A stretch of DNA of 64,000 nt from Dolomedes plantarius (taxonomy: Eukaryota > Arthropoda > Arachnida > Araneae > Dolomedidae): the NCBI GenBank assembly GCA_907164885.2, contig OU015496.1, positions 167,161,732 through 167,225,731 of the forward strand, given 5' to 3'. Shown piece after piece: positions 11,576 to 23,348 of this stretch (position 1 is its first letter; every line of letters begins with the position of its first letter). The notes under the pieces are model-generated. The model was not told the origin of the DNA and made no database searches. It saw only the letters and a program-made list of their open reading frames with translations. The translations under genes were made by a program, and so were the position numbers.

Positions 11576-12055
11576 TTTCTCAGCAACGTCTATTCATAAC
11601 TTAGAAAGATCGCGAAAGAAATATTTTTCAACGACGGAAAACAACAAGAGAAGTAATTTTCATAACTGGTTAACCGTTTTCGTGAAGACAAATCTCTCGA
11701 TAACTTAACCACATAAACGTGGCCTATCGTATTCCGTCGGTTCGAAACCTCAACCGAAAATAGCAAAAATAGCGGTCAAATTGGGATTCGAAACACCGAC
11801 TGAGATCTCTTTTTACTCCGCGCTGTAAACTTGCCCCTCACGGTCATCCGGTCGGTTAATTTTCTAGGCAAAGCGAGATAAAGTTTCCGCCCGTTTGTGG
11901 ATTTTTATTACCTCGATTTATCGACTTTGCCTATATTTTTAAAGCGTAGTAGTCGCGAAGTTATGATTAAAAACAGCCCTTATATATTGAGAAAGCGGTA
12001 GGTCCCTTCTGCACTTTGGGCTTACTGTTTGAGAAATTATTTCAACTACATATCC
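11031..12055. other. No recognised gene; (AAT)n at 11525-11575
   Basis: An AAT microsatellite gives a poly-leucine frame on the reverse strand, which I treat as an artefact. The rest is AT-rich and unrecognised. Confidence 0.5.
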
Positions 12056-12079
12056 TAGGTATCAATGGCTGCCCATTTG

Positions 12080-12700
12080 TACAGATGGATCTTCTAATGA
12101 TAAGGGTTCCTCAGGCACTAGTGTTCACTGTAAGGTTTTCTTTGTTAGCTGTTTTGCCTGTTGAAGTACAAGCTTCAAGTTTTGATGCCCAAATAGAGGC
12201 AATAAAACTGGCAGCTACCTATTTGGTTAACCAGAATACCTCCTTAAACATGCTGTCTTCCTTGCGAACTCCCAGTCTGCCATCTTGTCTACTCTTTCCT
12301 TCTATCACCCTGACAATCGTCTTTTCCAAGAAACAAGATCCGTAGTCAGTGATGCTATTCATTCTGGCTGGACACTTGCTCTCCAATGGATACCAAGTCA
12401 TTGTGACATTACTTGTAATGAAAGGGCTGATATCCTAGCCAAGAGAGGTTGCAGTCTCCAACAATCAATCTTGCCCGTTTCTTACCACCGTGCCTGTAGA
12501 AATATTATAAGTGTGTAAACAATTCTATTAACCAAATTCATGGAAATGCTGCTGTGGGAAAGAGATGGAGCCAGCTTCTGGAGAACCCAGTGCCATCTGA
12601 CTTTCCTCGTCGGACCTCCACTGTTACTTTTAGATTCATACAAAACAACTTATCTCATGAGTCCGGCACAAAAGCGCTGATTTCAAGATGTCATCTGTAA
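12080..12700 (+). pseudogene. Jockey-like RNase H fragment
   Basis: Across shifted frames the translation shows an RNase H domain from a non-LTR ORF2. It has an initial T-D-G-S-S (12081 on), then DAQIEAIKLAATYLVNQNTS, then LALQWIPSHCDITCNERADI carrying the H...N-E-R-A-D motif, and a tail QNNLSHESGTKALISRCHL. At least two frameshifts and stops separate these parts, so it is non-functional. Reverse transcriptase is absent. It belongs to the same broad class as fragments at 2169, 35194 and 50938. Confidence 0.8.
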
Positions 12701-14189
12701 ACATTAAATGCAACAAACATATAAAACGTATCTGAAAAGGTAGTAAAAATAGCTTTATTAATAGCTTTAGTCTTTAAAAGAGTCACTGACTTTTAGATTC
12801 ATCACTTTTTATAGGGGTGCCCATGACTTTATTTATTTCACATTAGTTTGACAAGCACTCCTGACTGTCTTTTTTTGCCTATCTGGGGAGACTGGATTTT
12901 ATCAATTTTTTGACATGTGTTGCCTTAAAAGACTAACATTTTACTATTGACAGAGCTAACAGAGCTATTTGGCTTAACAGAGCTAATTTGTACTGGGCTG
13001 CTCGTACGGACCTATGACCAATTTCCTATCTTTTGACGTGAGAAAGAAAAAAAATGTCTCACTAAGTATCGTTATTTCACATAAAAACTTCATTATAAAG
13101 AAAAAAATAATTTACTAGACAATAACTTTAATTACAAAAACTTCTGTAAAGTATACAACTCAAATAAAATATCAAGACTGAAACCCTAAACAAAACGACA
13201 CATTTAAAAGGAACCCTGTTTAAAAATGTAAGTATGCATCAGGCGTTGAAGTAAGTTCCTGATTCAAAAGTGAATATTAGATTAAAACAAACGAGATTGT
13301 GGACATTATGAACGTAATTACGTATGTGATGAACGTCTTGTGTGTTACGTATGTGATGAAAAATGCGTGGGAATCGAAAAGTAACGATTCACCGATGCCA
13401 TACAACAAGGAAATATAAACTTCCAATTATAGTCAGTTTCTAAAATTCCAAACGGAGACGAAAATAAAATGTTAAAGAGTATTGTTCATTAAAAATTTTA
13501 AAATGTGAAACGATCGTTATACTACACTAGTAGCGCTTTCTCGATGCTTTCAATCACCGTGGGTTTACATCGGACGCTTCTTTATTAAAAAAAATCGTTA
13601 AATAGACATTTTTTACGCAATATGCAGATTAATCTGAGGGTTAAGTGTCGTTCAAAGTCCAGATTCAGTAAAAAGAAAAAAAAAATTTAAATCGTTAAAT
13701 AGAAGACTTTTCGCTATGAGAACGATTAAAAGACTGTTCGCTATAAAGAAATTCTTCAGCATTATTAATTAGCACTGGTTTGAAATTCAAATTATTCGAT
13801 TTTTTTTATAAATTAATTTGGATTTTTGCGGGGGGAAATCAAACATACGGTAATCTAAACTGTGTATGTGTGGCAAGATACTTTGGCTGACAAGTTAGAC
13901 GAAAAAACAAATAACAAGATACTTTAATGCTTGTTTTTGGCAACTTGACAGCTTTTTAAGTTTGGTTTAAAAGAAGAAGAAAAAAGATGATTGGTAAGAT
14001 ACTGTCACATTCGTTTTCGGTGACTTTGACAATATAATTTTATTAGAACCAAATGGCTATATTCATTGTTTTTTTTTATGACTTTAACAGCCAAACTCGG
14101 TTGTGAAAAGTAAAATAGCAAAAAACATCCCATTTTTGGGGGTGACCTTAACAACTAATCTGGCGAAAAAGTCTGGAGGGGGGGGGGGG
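12701..14189. other. No recognised feature
   Basis: AT-rich intergenic sequence. A G run at 14179-14189 precedes the next repeat. Confidence 0.5.
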
Positions 14190-14578
14190 ATTTTAAACGA
14201 AGGATTGCGTTCCTCCATAACGGTCCTCTGGAAAGAAAAAAAATTGTACTGCGTCGCGAGTTATAATGTTGGCAGTGCGCCAAACCCAGTAGCAGTAAAC
14301 AGAAAAGTACCAAAATATGTCAAAAAAGAAAATTAAAATAAAATAAAAAATAAATAAATAATAAATTTAAAATAAATAAATTGATTAAATTAATTAATTA
14401 ATTAATTAATTAAAATTAATTAATTAATTAATTAAAATAAATAACTAAATAATTTAAAAATAAATAAATAAATAATTTAAAAATAAATAAATAAACAAAC
14501 AAAAGAGGTAAGCAAACGATAAATAATCCTACGTTAATAACCCGTAGTTTCGACAGAAGAGACTACCTGAAATATTTT
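14190..14578 (-). repeat. Interspersed repeat X, copy 1 (reverse orientation)
   Basis: Read on the reverse strand it contains AACGTAGGATTATTTATCG and, at its other end, GGAGGAACGCAATCCTTCG. Other copies are at 39893-46557 (split) and 62360-62583. In all three the middle is a simple TAAA/TTTA or TATG tract. Class unknown. Confidence 0.7.
14336..14500. repeat. TAAA/TTAA low-complexity tract
   Basis: Mixed (TAAA)n and (TTAA)n forming the middle of repeat X copy 1. Confidence 0.9.
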
Positions 14579-15703
14579 TTGGCAATGCTTGAAACTATAA
14601 ATTTTAAACTTAAATTTCACATTTAGTTTGTTATAGCGTAAATACCAATATAAACAAAAACTGACATAAAAAAATGCGGTTTCGCATTCTTTCGATCGCA
14701 GAAAGGTTCATTAGAGCACGTAAGCTGTTCGTTGCAGCTGACGAGTTGGTCACCCTTGCTCTTAAAGATCATCCTCGTGGGAAATTTCTCTTTCTTTGCC
14801 GCCAAATTATGATCAGCTACTTCACGATCAAATATTAAAGATACGGGGGGGAAAGGGGGGGATTACGTGACCTTTTGTCGATTCGCTTCGCAAAATGTCA
14901 TCTTTTTATTCTCGTAATAACCTTTTTATAATTATACGAACTAAAGAATCTACTGTGGACGCTCCACTCAATGTTATCGATACCCTGACATGTCTTTCAA
15001 AAACGCGCTTTGCAGACAATGGCTTCATTTGAATGCGTACGTGGTCTGGTGATGCACATTCAAGTGTTGCCATTGATCTCCCAGAATCTTTAATCAAAAA
15101 GGCCCGAATAAAGTGGGTGAATAACCGTCTCTCGATTAATGAATTGAACCGGGGAACTGTAGATTGTCGACGCATTTTTTTTCGACCAGGATGTTCAGGG
15201 GCAAGGAGTTGCGAAACTTGTAACAATCATTATCACGGGAAATGGCTTTTGAAAAAGGGAGCTATTAAAATTTGGAGTATAAAGTATCTTTCGGAGGATA
15301 ATTTTTGGAATTATTAAAAATTTGTTTTTCGTATTTGTTTCGAGATTTTTTTAATAACATTCGACTGAAAAATTCTGGCAAAAATTATTTTTTATAACAT
15401 CAAAAATTATCTTTTCAGCAAGAAGAAAAAAATTAGTAACTTTAAAAAACTAGTTAATAAACAGATAAATAATTATTATTAAACAGATTAGTCAAAAACT
15501 CATCTTTCTTTTTTTTTAGATCACAATTACTCAAAGGGAAGCATATAAACAGGCATTTTTACAACGAGAGAGAATGTCAATAATTTCTTCCTTGTTAAAA
15601 AATCCTAATTTTGCTTGTTTGCAATTTAATAAAGAACATAGCAGAATAATGTCGAATTTGTATGAATATGATACCATTGAAATGAGTAGAAAAATAAGAC
15701 ATA
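14579..15703. other. No recognised feature
   Basis: AT-rich. Frames of about 100 codons near 14906-15317 on both strands lack known motifs. Confidence 0.45.
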
Positions 15704-16916
15704 CACTGAAGTGCCACTGAATTAGGGATAGCAAAGCCTATGCAAATTGTGTAGCGCTGCGTATCATGTATGCGCAAGTGAGGGCGCTGTGGTAACTGCA
15801 TATATAGCGCGTACTGTGGTTGTTCTGAATTAGTTGTTGGAATTGCCAGTATGGGTAAACTGCCTGATTTAGACGCCTTCGATCGCGGACAAATCGTAGG
15901 TGCGCGACGCATGGGCCATTCAATTTCCGATATCGTCAGACAGCTAGGATTTTCAAGGTCGACAGTGTCAAGAGTATACCAAGATTACATGGATGGTGGA
16001 AAAAAAACTAGCGATCGGGCAAACTGCAAAGGACAATTAGCCTTGACAGTGCGTGGTGAGAGACGGCTCATGCATATTGTACGTAGCCAGCGAAACATTA
16101 GCTCAAATTACCACCCAGTTTAATGACGGTGCCAGTCGTACAGTCAGTAAACGGACTGTGCAACGCTCGCTTCACCGTATGGGATTCGGGAGCCGTCGAC
16201 CTACGAGAGTACCATTGCTCTATACTAGCCATCGGGCTGCACGTCTTGCCTGGGCGAGAGCACAGAGACTGGAGTGTAGAGGACTGGAAACGAGTAGCAT
16301 GGAGTGATGAGTCTCGATTCCGACTACTTAACGCCGACGGGAGGCTGAGAATATGGTGTCAGGCTCATGAAGCCATGGATCCTGCATGCCTGGCTGGAAC
16401 TGTACAAGGGCATGGTGGCTCAATCATGGTCTGGGGTGTTTTTTCGTGGCACAGTTTGGGATCTTTTGTGCGTGTACCAACCTCCATCAATGCAATTCGG
16501 TACGTAGAGTTACTGGGTGATCACCTCCATCCGTTTATGCTGTTCTGTTATCCGCACGGTAATGGAGTTTTCCAGCAAGACAACTGTACCTCTCACAAGT
16601 CCCGGTTGGCTACTGGCTGGTAGGATGTGCATTCCTCTGACTTCTCTGTGATGAATTGGTCACCTAGGAGCCCAGACTTAAATCCTATTGAGCATCTTTG
16701 GGATGTTTTGGAACAAGGCGTGAAAGGCCATCACACAGCACCAAAGAACCTTACTGAATTATAGACAGCTTTAGCCAATATTTGGCAAGCAATTCCCGTG
16801 GAACGTTTCCAGAAACTTGTTGAATCTATGTCTCGTCGTGTGGCAGCCGTTATCAAGGCCAGAGGATGCCCAACTCGTTACTAGGTAGGTATCCCTAATT
16901 CAGTGGCACTTCAGTG
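15704..16916 (+). mobile_element. Tc1-like transposon Tc1-D, 27-bp TIRs
   Basis: Perfect 27-bp TIRs starting CACTGAAGTGCCACTGAATT at 15704-15730 and 16890-16916, with TA duplications at 15702-15703 and 16917-16918. Total 1213 bp. One degenerate transposase gene fills it (15851-16884). Perfect TIRs beside a decayed gene fit a copy mobilised in trans or a fairly recent insertion. Confidence 0.95.
15851..16884 (+). pseudogene. Tc1-like transposase (DD36E spacing), frameshifted
   Basis: The start ATG at 15851 opens a frame with an N-terminal helix-turn-helix (FDRGQIVGARRMGHSISDIV, then LGFSRSTVSRVYQDY). Two +1 shifts (near 16070-16120 and 16200-16260) move to a second HTH (RTVSKRTVQRSLHRMGF) and the catalytic domain. 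The latter has WKRVAWSDESRFRL with the first Asp, GVFQQDNCTSHKS with the second, and SPDLNPIEHLWD with the Glu. I count 36 residues between the second Asp and the Glu. In-frame TAG codons at 16621-16623 and about 16762 also break it. The C-terminus ends R-G-C-P-T-R-Y at 16882-16884. Length is about 340 codons, normal for Tc1. Confidence 0.9.
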
Positions 16917-17066
16917 TATTTCATTAAAATTTGAACCCAAAATTTTCTATATATATACTTTTAATTATACTTTACAGTACGTTCATCAAGTTTAGACGGA
17001 AGATAATGTACTTTCAGATTTCACTATTGCCAACTGCCAACTCAAAGAGGAATGTTTTGTTTAAAA
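16917..17066. other. Spacer
   Basis: Short AT-rich stretch between Tc1-D and the Helitron. Confidence 0.5.
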
Positions 17067-17747
17067 TCTATATATATAAAACAGTTTAGTGACTGACTGA
17101 CTGACAGATAACGCATAGACCAAACCGCTGGACCTAAAGGGCTGAAATTTTCCATGGCGATTCTTCTTATAGTGTAGGGGTGCCCTAAGAAAGATTTTTA
17201 AAAATTCTTTTTAGATTTTTTAAAATTAAATTTTTAAGCTGTTTTTATAACTTTTTTTAGGTTTTCATTTAAAATAACAATCTGAGGGTTATAAAATTTA
17301 TATCACAAGAAAGATCATAAAAATTCCTTTAAAATGAAATCTTTTTCGAATGTTTACCTCCATTTTCTGATTTTTGGTGAATTTTTAAAGATTAATTTTT
17401 AGAATTTAATTTATGAAATGCTGATCGCGTGGTTTCTTTTCTTTTTGTGATACTTTAAATTAAATTAGCATTACGTGCAAAACAACAAAATAAATTGACA
17501 AAAAAATATTAAAATACGGTAAAAGATAAAATTTAACAACTAGACTAATTGAGATGGAAGTTTAAAAATTTAATTCAAAATAATATGTTTTATAGATATT
17601 GAACATACAAACTATTGCATACATTGACCGTTGTATTTATTATAAATATACATTACTTTTTAGCATTAATTGCATACATCGACCGTTGTATTTCATTTGA
17701 ATATTTTCTTCTACATTATTTTGTCTATAGAAATATCCGTAACGATT

Positions 17748-17792
<45 letters not shown>

Positions 17793-17995
17793 TTATATAT
17801 ATATACTTATATATTATGGTCCTCAAACTGTACTATATTAACTGTACTATATTCTTTAGTATGTCCCATTACATTTAATTTGAATATTTTCTTCTACACT
17901 ATTTTGTCTATAAAAATAACCCTTACGATTTTTTTAAATATATATATATATATATTTACATCAATTGCATACATTGATAGTCGTATTTATTATAA

Positions 17996-18058
<63 letters not shown>

Positions 18059-18107
18059 TAATTGCATACATTGACCGTTGTATTTAATTTGAATTTAAAT
18101 GACCTAG
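17067..18107 (+). mobile_element. Non-autonomous Helitron, copy 1
   Basis: The 5' end is TCTATATATATAAAACAG directly after an A, then GACTGACTGACTGACAG, the form seen at many arthropod Helitron 5' ends. The body matches the reverse-strand copy at 57380-58055 over several hundred bases. The distal part is an internal array of GCATACATTGACCGTTGTAT units separated by (TA)n. A CTAG at 18104-18107 may mark the 3' end, but the 3' hairpin seen in copy 4 is missing. No Rep/helicase is encoded. Confidence 0.75.
17620..18090. repeat. Minisatellite with (TA)n spacers inside the Helitron
   Basis: Units containing TGCATACAT(T/C)GACCGT or a TGATAGTC variant, then GTATTTATTATAAAT or GTATTT(C/A)ATTTGAAT, recur about five times. 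TA runs lie between them (17755-17792, 17938-17954, 18001-18052). Frames across it are artefacts. Confidence 0.8.
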
Positions 18108-18149
18108 CAATTATTTCTATAAAAAATGCATTACAATAATAATTTTATT

Positions 18150-19570
18150 AATAGACATGCAATCGAGCAGTTTGCTGAAATAAAGGCTCGAAGAATTATT
18201 TAGAATTTTGTTATAATACACAACAAATTATACCCAAATTTATTTACTTTTCCTACATTTTTAAAGTTCTGTAATTTTTTCAATATTTGCGCTTTTTTAA
18301 AAATTAATACATATTTTTCTAAACAAGTCCGTTATTCTATAAATTAGACTATTTCTAACGGAGATACATTCATTACTTCAGAGTTTCACGCAGAGGGACA
18401 ATATAAGAGTCTGCACTGGTCTGGCATGGGGTGTGTTAATGAATCAGCAAGACTTCAGTTTAAAAATTAAGTTTATTCGGAACTTCAATAAAAATTTTAA
18501 AATATTAAAAGCAATAACTTAAAACATTTGTATAATCAAAATAATCTCACACAGAGACTTCTTACACATGAATCTCACTAGCTCGTGACTTCAACTGTGT
18601 GTGCTGCTAGCAGCACCTTTGCTCTAACTCGAGCAGTATTTATACAAGCAAGTAACACATCATTGACATATATATTTGCATAAAATACACTGGAAAGGAA
18701 AAATAACAAACCATGGGGAAAATAAATGAAAAACCCCATTTCTGAGATGTATGACGTCAAAGTTGTCGTGACGCCATTAGTTGTTATATAGGTAATAAGT
18801 GATACGTCAGTCTAAAATGATAGCATGAATGTCGGAAAGTAATACAAGTAAACGATCTAATAGGGCAGTGTCTCGCAGCATGTCACATCTCAACTCTTGC
18901 AGATTTTACTTCTTGTTTGGCGAGGAGTGGCAAAACATTGCATAATTTAACATAGCGTTCAATGAACATTCTCATAGCTTGTTGAATAAAATGCTCTCAG
19001 ATTACGCAAAGTCTTTAGATACTGTACCTAAACAAAGGTACATCACTAAATTAACATTCAGGCACAGTCCGGAAAGGTTTATTCAGTATGTGACCCGTAT
19101 TTATTGACAGAGCGAGACTGGAGTTACGATACAAGACGCTGGCCTGAAGTAACTTATCCTGATATCTATACATGTCTGAAAATAATAATAATCATTCTCA
19201 ACGAAAGAATGATTATATTCTCTTAAACCTTGCGAAATATTTAAAAAAAAGTGTTAAAATACATGTTACATACAACTAATATGAGGAATTTTATAAATAA
19301 ACTTAAATTATTTAACTCAAAATGAAGGTATCGTCCAAAAACAAATGCAAACGCATAGGAACGGCTTCTGTTTTCTGCCACCCGATAATCACGTGATCTA
19401 TAGTAGACGAAAACTGACGTAGCCAGTGACGTTGCGACGTTTCGCCTTATAAACTGAAGTTCAGATAGCCCTTTTAAGGTTTATTTGCCTAACACAGAGT
19501 CTCACCAAAAATTTGTAAAGACGCCATTTTTAAAATTTGTCTGAGGCGCCACAATGGATCGGCCCGGCTA
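18150..19570. mobile_element. hAT-like element, copy 2, split by an insertion
   Basis: 18150-18388 and 19497-19570 match the right half of the element at 5644-6414, ending with GCGCCACAATGGATCGGCCC. About 1.1 kb of foreign DNA separates the two parts. CAGAGTTTC at the left break and CAGAGTCTC at the right break differ at one base and may be its target duplication. The left end of this hAT copy is missing. Confidence 0.6.
18432..18887 (-). mobile_element. Probable solo LTR, reverse strand
   Basis: Bounded by TGTGTTAATG on the left and GCATGTCACA on the right. On the reverse strand it has a TATA box (TATAAATACTGCTCGAG near 18645) and, toward its end, AATAAA (18477-18472), in LTR order. No clear flanking duplication was seen, so the edges are uncertain. 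The adjoining 18888-19496 may be further retroelement sequence. Confidence 0.5.
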
Positions 19571-19594
19571 AGTGAATATTATTGAATTAAAATA

Positions 19595-20434
19595 CAGGGT
19601 GTTTCAAAAAGAATCACCCGATTTGAAATGAGTATATTATGAAAAATATAGAACATAGAAACTTAAAATTAATTTTATATTACATGGCTAATCATAGTTG
19701 TTTTACAAACCAAATTAAAGGTGTTCAATATGCCCACCTTTGGAAGCACGACATATGTCTATACCAGGGGTGGGCATTAAGTCGATCGCGATCGACCGGC
19801 GGACCACCAAGACATTTTGGGGTGACCGCCTTTACTAAGACCTAAGACACGCATACTAAAAGAAACATATTTATGGAACACTGACGCGATTTGCTTTAAA
19901 CGCGGTTTTAAAAGAGTAAATTTTTTTCTTGTAGTTATGTAGGTAAGTACATATTCCGCATTTGTTATTAAGTTATAATAAATATTGTAGACCGTTTTTT
20001 TTTTTTAGCTCACCACACCTATGTCACTGGGTGGACCGCAACACCCTGAAAAAATTAGAAATAGCCAGTGCCCTGGAAAAGTCTGCGAACTTCTGGTCTA
20101 TACGGTAGTCAAATTCGTCCCAAACTTTTGCGAGCATGTCTGCATACACTTCTTCCGCGGCTGTTATGCGTATACAGACAAACCGTGTCTTGGAATTGTT
20201 TATACCTTCGCCTAATACTCTGAGAGGTAGGAACTTCAATCTACTGCTGTGCATTCGCCATCTTTACAAATACTGAAGTAGCGGGCGAAGGAAGAGCGTT
20301 AGCGCTACTTGTCGGCAACTGCATGAAACTCGAGATTCCCCTCTTTCTGCCTATACATTATTCGATCAAAACGAATTAAAAGATGAATAGTTATGATTTT
20401 TTAAAAATCGGATGATTCTTTTTGAAACACCCTG
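19595..20434 (-). mobile_element. Mariner-like deletion derivative
   Basis: TIRs starting CAGGGTGTTTCAAAAAGAAT at both ends, TA at 19593-19594 and 20435-20436. On the reverse strand a short N-terminal piece (T-S-Q-S-I-R-R-R-Y-K-Q-F-Q-D) is joined to the C-terminal piece EEVYADMLAKVWDEFDYRID and, beyond a nested hAT MITE, to DICRASKGGHIEHL and a stop near 19730. The whole catalytic core is deleted. The C-terminus resembles that of the DD41D element at 6655. The right end lies 17 bp before the satellite. Confidence 0.85.
19765..20095. mobile_element. hAT MITE nested in the mariner-like element
   Basis: Ends CAGGGGTGGGC and, on the other strand, CAGAAGTTCGC. Exact 8-bp duplication GTCTATAC at 19757-19764 and 20096-20103. 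Removing it and one duplication rejoins the mariner C-terminal frame (Y-R-I-D to D-I-C-R), which independently confirms the boundaries. 331 bp, non-coding; GTCGATCGCGATCGACC near the left end is palindromic. Confidence 0.92.
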
Positions 20435-20451
20435 TATAACTAATATTCTCC

Positions 20452-23348
20452 ATTAACTGTCAACACTGACCCCTTTATACCTCTGACCATGTGCAGAGGT
20501 GTTTTTGGTATTTTACGTTTGCGCTCGAGCATGCAATAATCATTCATCTTTAGCTACTTTTTGATGTAACTTGTCGATTACTGGACGACATTAACTGTCA
20601 ACACTGACCCCTTTATACTTGTGACCATGTGCAGAGGTGTTTGTGGTATTTTATGTTCGCGCTCTAGCATGCAATAATCATTCATCTTTAGCTACTTTTT
20701 GATGTAACTTGTCGATTACTGGACGACATTAACTGTCAACACTGACCCCTTTATACTTGTGACCATGTGCAGCGGTGTTTGTGGTATTTTATGTTTGCGC
20801 TCTAGCATGCAATAATCATTCATCTTTAGCTACTTTTTGATGTAACTTGTCGATTACTGGACGACATTAACTGTCAACACTGACCCCTTTATACTTGTGA
20901 CCATGTGCAGAGGTGTTTGTGGTATTTTACGTTTGCGCTCGAGCATGCAATAATCATTCATCTTTAGCTACTTTTTGATGTAACTTGTCGATTACTGGAC
21001 GACATTAACTGTCAACACTGACCCCTTTATACTTGTGACCATGTGCAGAGGTGTTTGTGGTATTTTATGTTCGCGCTCTAGCATGCAATAATCATTCATC
21101 TTTAGCTACTTTTTGATGTAACTTGTCGATTACTGGACGACATTAACTGTCAACACTGACCCCTTTATACTTGTGACCATGTGCAGCGGTGTTTGTGGTA
21201 TTTTATGTTTGCGCTCTAGCATGCAATAATCATTCATCTTTAGCTACTTTTTGATGTAACTTGTCGATTACTGGACGACATTAACTGTCAACACTGACCC
21301 CTTTATACTTGTGACCATGTGCAGAGGTGTTTGTGGTATTTTACGTTTGCGCTCGAGCATGCAATAATCATTCATCTTTAGCTACTTTTTGATGTAACTT
21401 GTCGATTACTGGACGACATTAACTGTCAACACTGACCCCTTTATACTTGTGACCATGTGCAGAGGTGTTTGTGGTATTTTATGTTCGCGCTCTAGCATGC
21501 AATAATCATTCATCTTTAGCTACTTTTTGATGTAACTTGTCGATTACTGGACGACATTAACTGTCAACACTGACCCCTTTATACTTGTGACCATGTGCAG
21601 CGGTGTTTGCGGTATTTTATGTTTGCGCTCTAGCATGCAATAATCATTCATCTTTAGCTACTTTTTGATGTAACTTGTCGATTACTGGACGACATTAACT
21701 GTCAACACTGACCCCTTTATACTTGTGACCATGTGCAGAGGTGTTTGTGGTATTTTACGTTTGCGCTCGAGCATGCAATAATCATTCATCTTTAGCTACT
21801 TTTTGATGTAACTTGTCGATTACTGGACGACATTAACTGTCAACACTGACCCCTTTATACTTGTGACCATGTGCAGAGGTGTTTGTGGTATTTTATGTTC
21901 GCGCTCTAGCATGCAATAATCATTCATCTTTAGCTACTTTTTGATGTAACTTGTCGATTACTGGACGACATTAACTGTCAACACTGACCCCTTTATACTT
22001 GTGACCATGTGCAGCGGTGTTTGTGGTATTTTATGTTTGCGCTCTAGCATGCAATAATTATTCATCTTTAGCTACTTTTTGATGTAACTTGTCGATTACT
22101 GGACGACATTAACTGTCAACACTGACCCCTTTATACTTGTGACCATGTGCAGAGGTGTTTGTGGTATTTTACGTTTGCGCTCGAGCATGCAATAATCATT
22201 CATCTTTAGCTACTTTTTGATGTAACTTGTCGATTACTGGACGACATTAACTGTCAACACTGACCCCTTTATACTTGTGACCATGTGCAGAGGTGTTTGT
22301 GGTATTTTATGTTCGCGCTCTAGCATGCAATAATCATTCATCTTTAGCTACTTTTTGATGTAACTTGTCGATTACTGGACGACATTAACTGTCAACACTG
22401 ACCCCTTTATACTTGTGACCATGTGCAGCGGTGTTTGCGGTATTTTATGTTTGCGCTCTAGCATGCAATAATCATTCATCTTTAGCTACTTTTTGATGTA
22501 ACTTGTCGATTACTGGACGACATTAACTGTCAACACTGACCCCTTTATACTTGTGACCATGTGCAGAGGTGTTTGTGGTATTTTACGTTTGCGCTCGAGC
22601 ATGCAATAATCATTCATCTTTAGCTACTTTTTGATGTAACTTGTCGATTACTGGACGACATTAACTGTCAACACTGACCCCTTTATACTTGTGACCATGT
22701 GCAGAGGTGTTTGTGGTATTTTATGTTCGCGCTCTAGCATGCAATAATCATTCATCTTTAGCTACTTTTTGATGTAACTTGTCGATTACTGGACGACATT
22801 AACTGTCAACACTGACCCCTTTATACTTGTGACCATGTGCAGCGGTGTTTGTGGTATTTTATGTTTGCGCTCTAGCATGCAATAATCATTCATCTTTAGC
22901 TACTTTTTGATGTAACTTGTCGATTACTGGACGACATTAACTGTCAACACTGACCCCTTTATACTTGTGACCATGTGCAGAGGTGTTTGTGGTATTTTAC
23001 GTTTGCGCTCGAGCATGCAATAATCATTCATCTTTAGCTACTTTTTGATGTAACTTGTCGATTACTGGACGGCATTAACTGTCAACGCTGACCCCTTTAT
23101 ACTTGTGACCATGTGCAGAGGTGTTTGTGGTATTTTATGTTCGCGCTCTAGCATGCAATAATCATTCATCTTTAGCTACTTTTTGATGTAACTTGTCGAT
23201 TACTGGACAACATTAACTGTCAACACTGACCCCTTTATACTTGTGACCATGTGCAGCGGTGTTTGTGGTATTTTATGTTTGCGCTCTAGCATGCAATAAT
23301 CATTCATCTTTAGCTACTTTTTGATGTAACTGTCGATTACTGGACGAC
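20452..23348. repeat. Satellite: 21 x 138 bp in 7 x 414-bp higher-order repeats
   Basis: Monomers start ATTAACTGTCAACACTGACC every 138 bases (20452, 20590, 20728 ...). Three types alternate strictly. A has ACGTTTGCGCTCGAGC (with CTCGAG); B has ATGTTCGCGCTCTAGC; C has GCAGCGG plus ATGTTTGCGCTCTAGC. The A-B-C block of 414 bp repeats seven times. C monomers 3 and 5 share GTTTGCGG where the other C monomers have GTTTGTGG, which suggests an 828-bp duplication step. Only the first and last monomers carry several private changes, and the last has a 1-base deletion. No ORF. Near-identity across blocks points to recent homogenisation. Confidence 0.98.

Noticed and set aside
11356..11586. Poly-leucine protein on the reverse strand
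   Set aside because: It reads through an AAT microsatellite.
15033..15317. 94-codon frame as a small gene
   Set aside because: No recognisable domain, and an equally long frame overlaps on the other strand.
17615..18074. Long frames rich in Y-I repeats
   Set aside because: They translate (TA)n microsatellites; the same applies at 4268-4340 and 48375-48578.
20452..23348. Regular repeats as a CRISPR array
   Set aside because: Whole 138-bp monomers repeat without unique spacers, and the surroundings are eukaryotic TEs.
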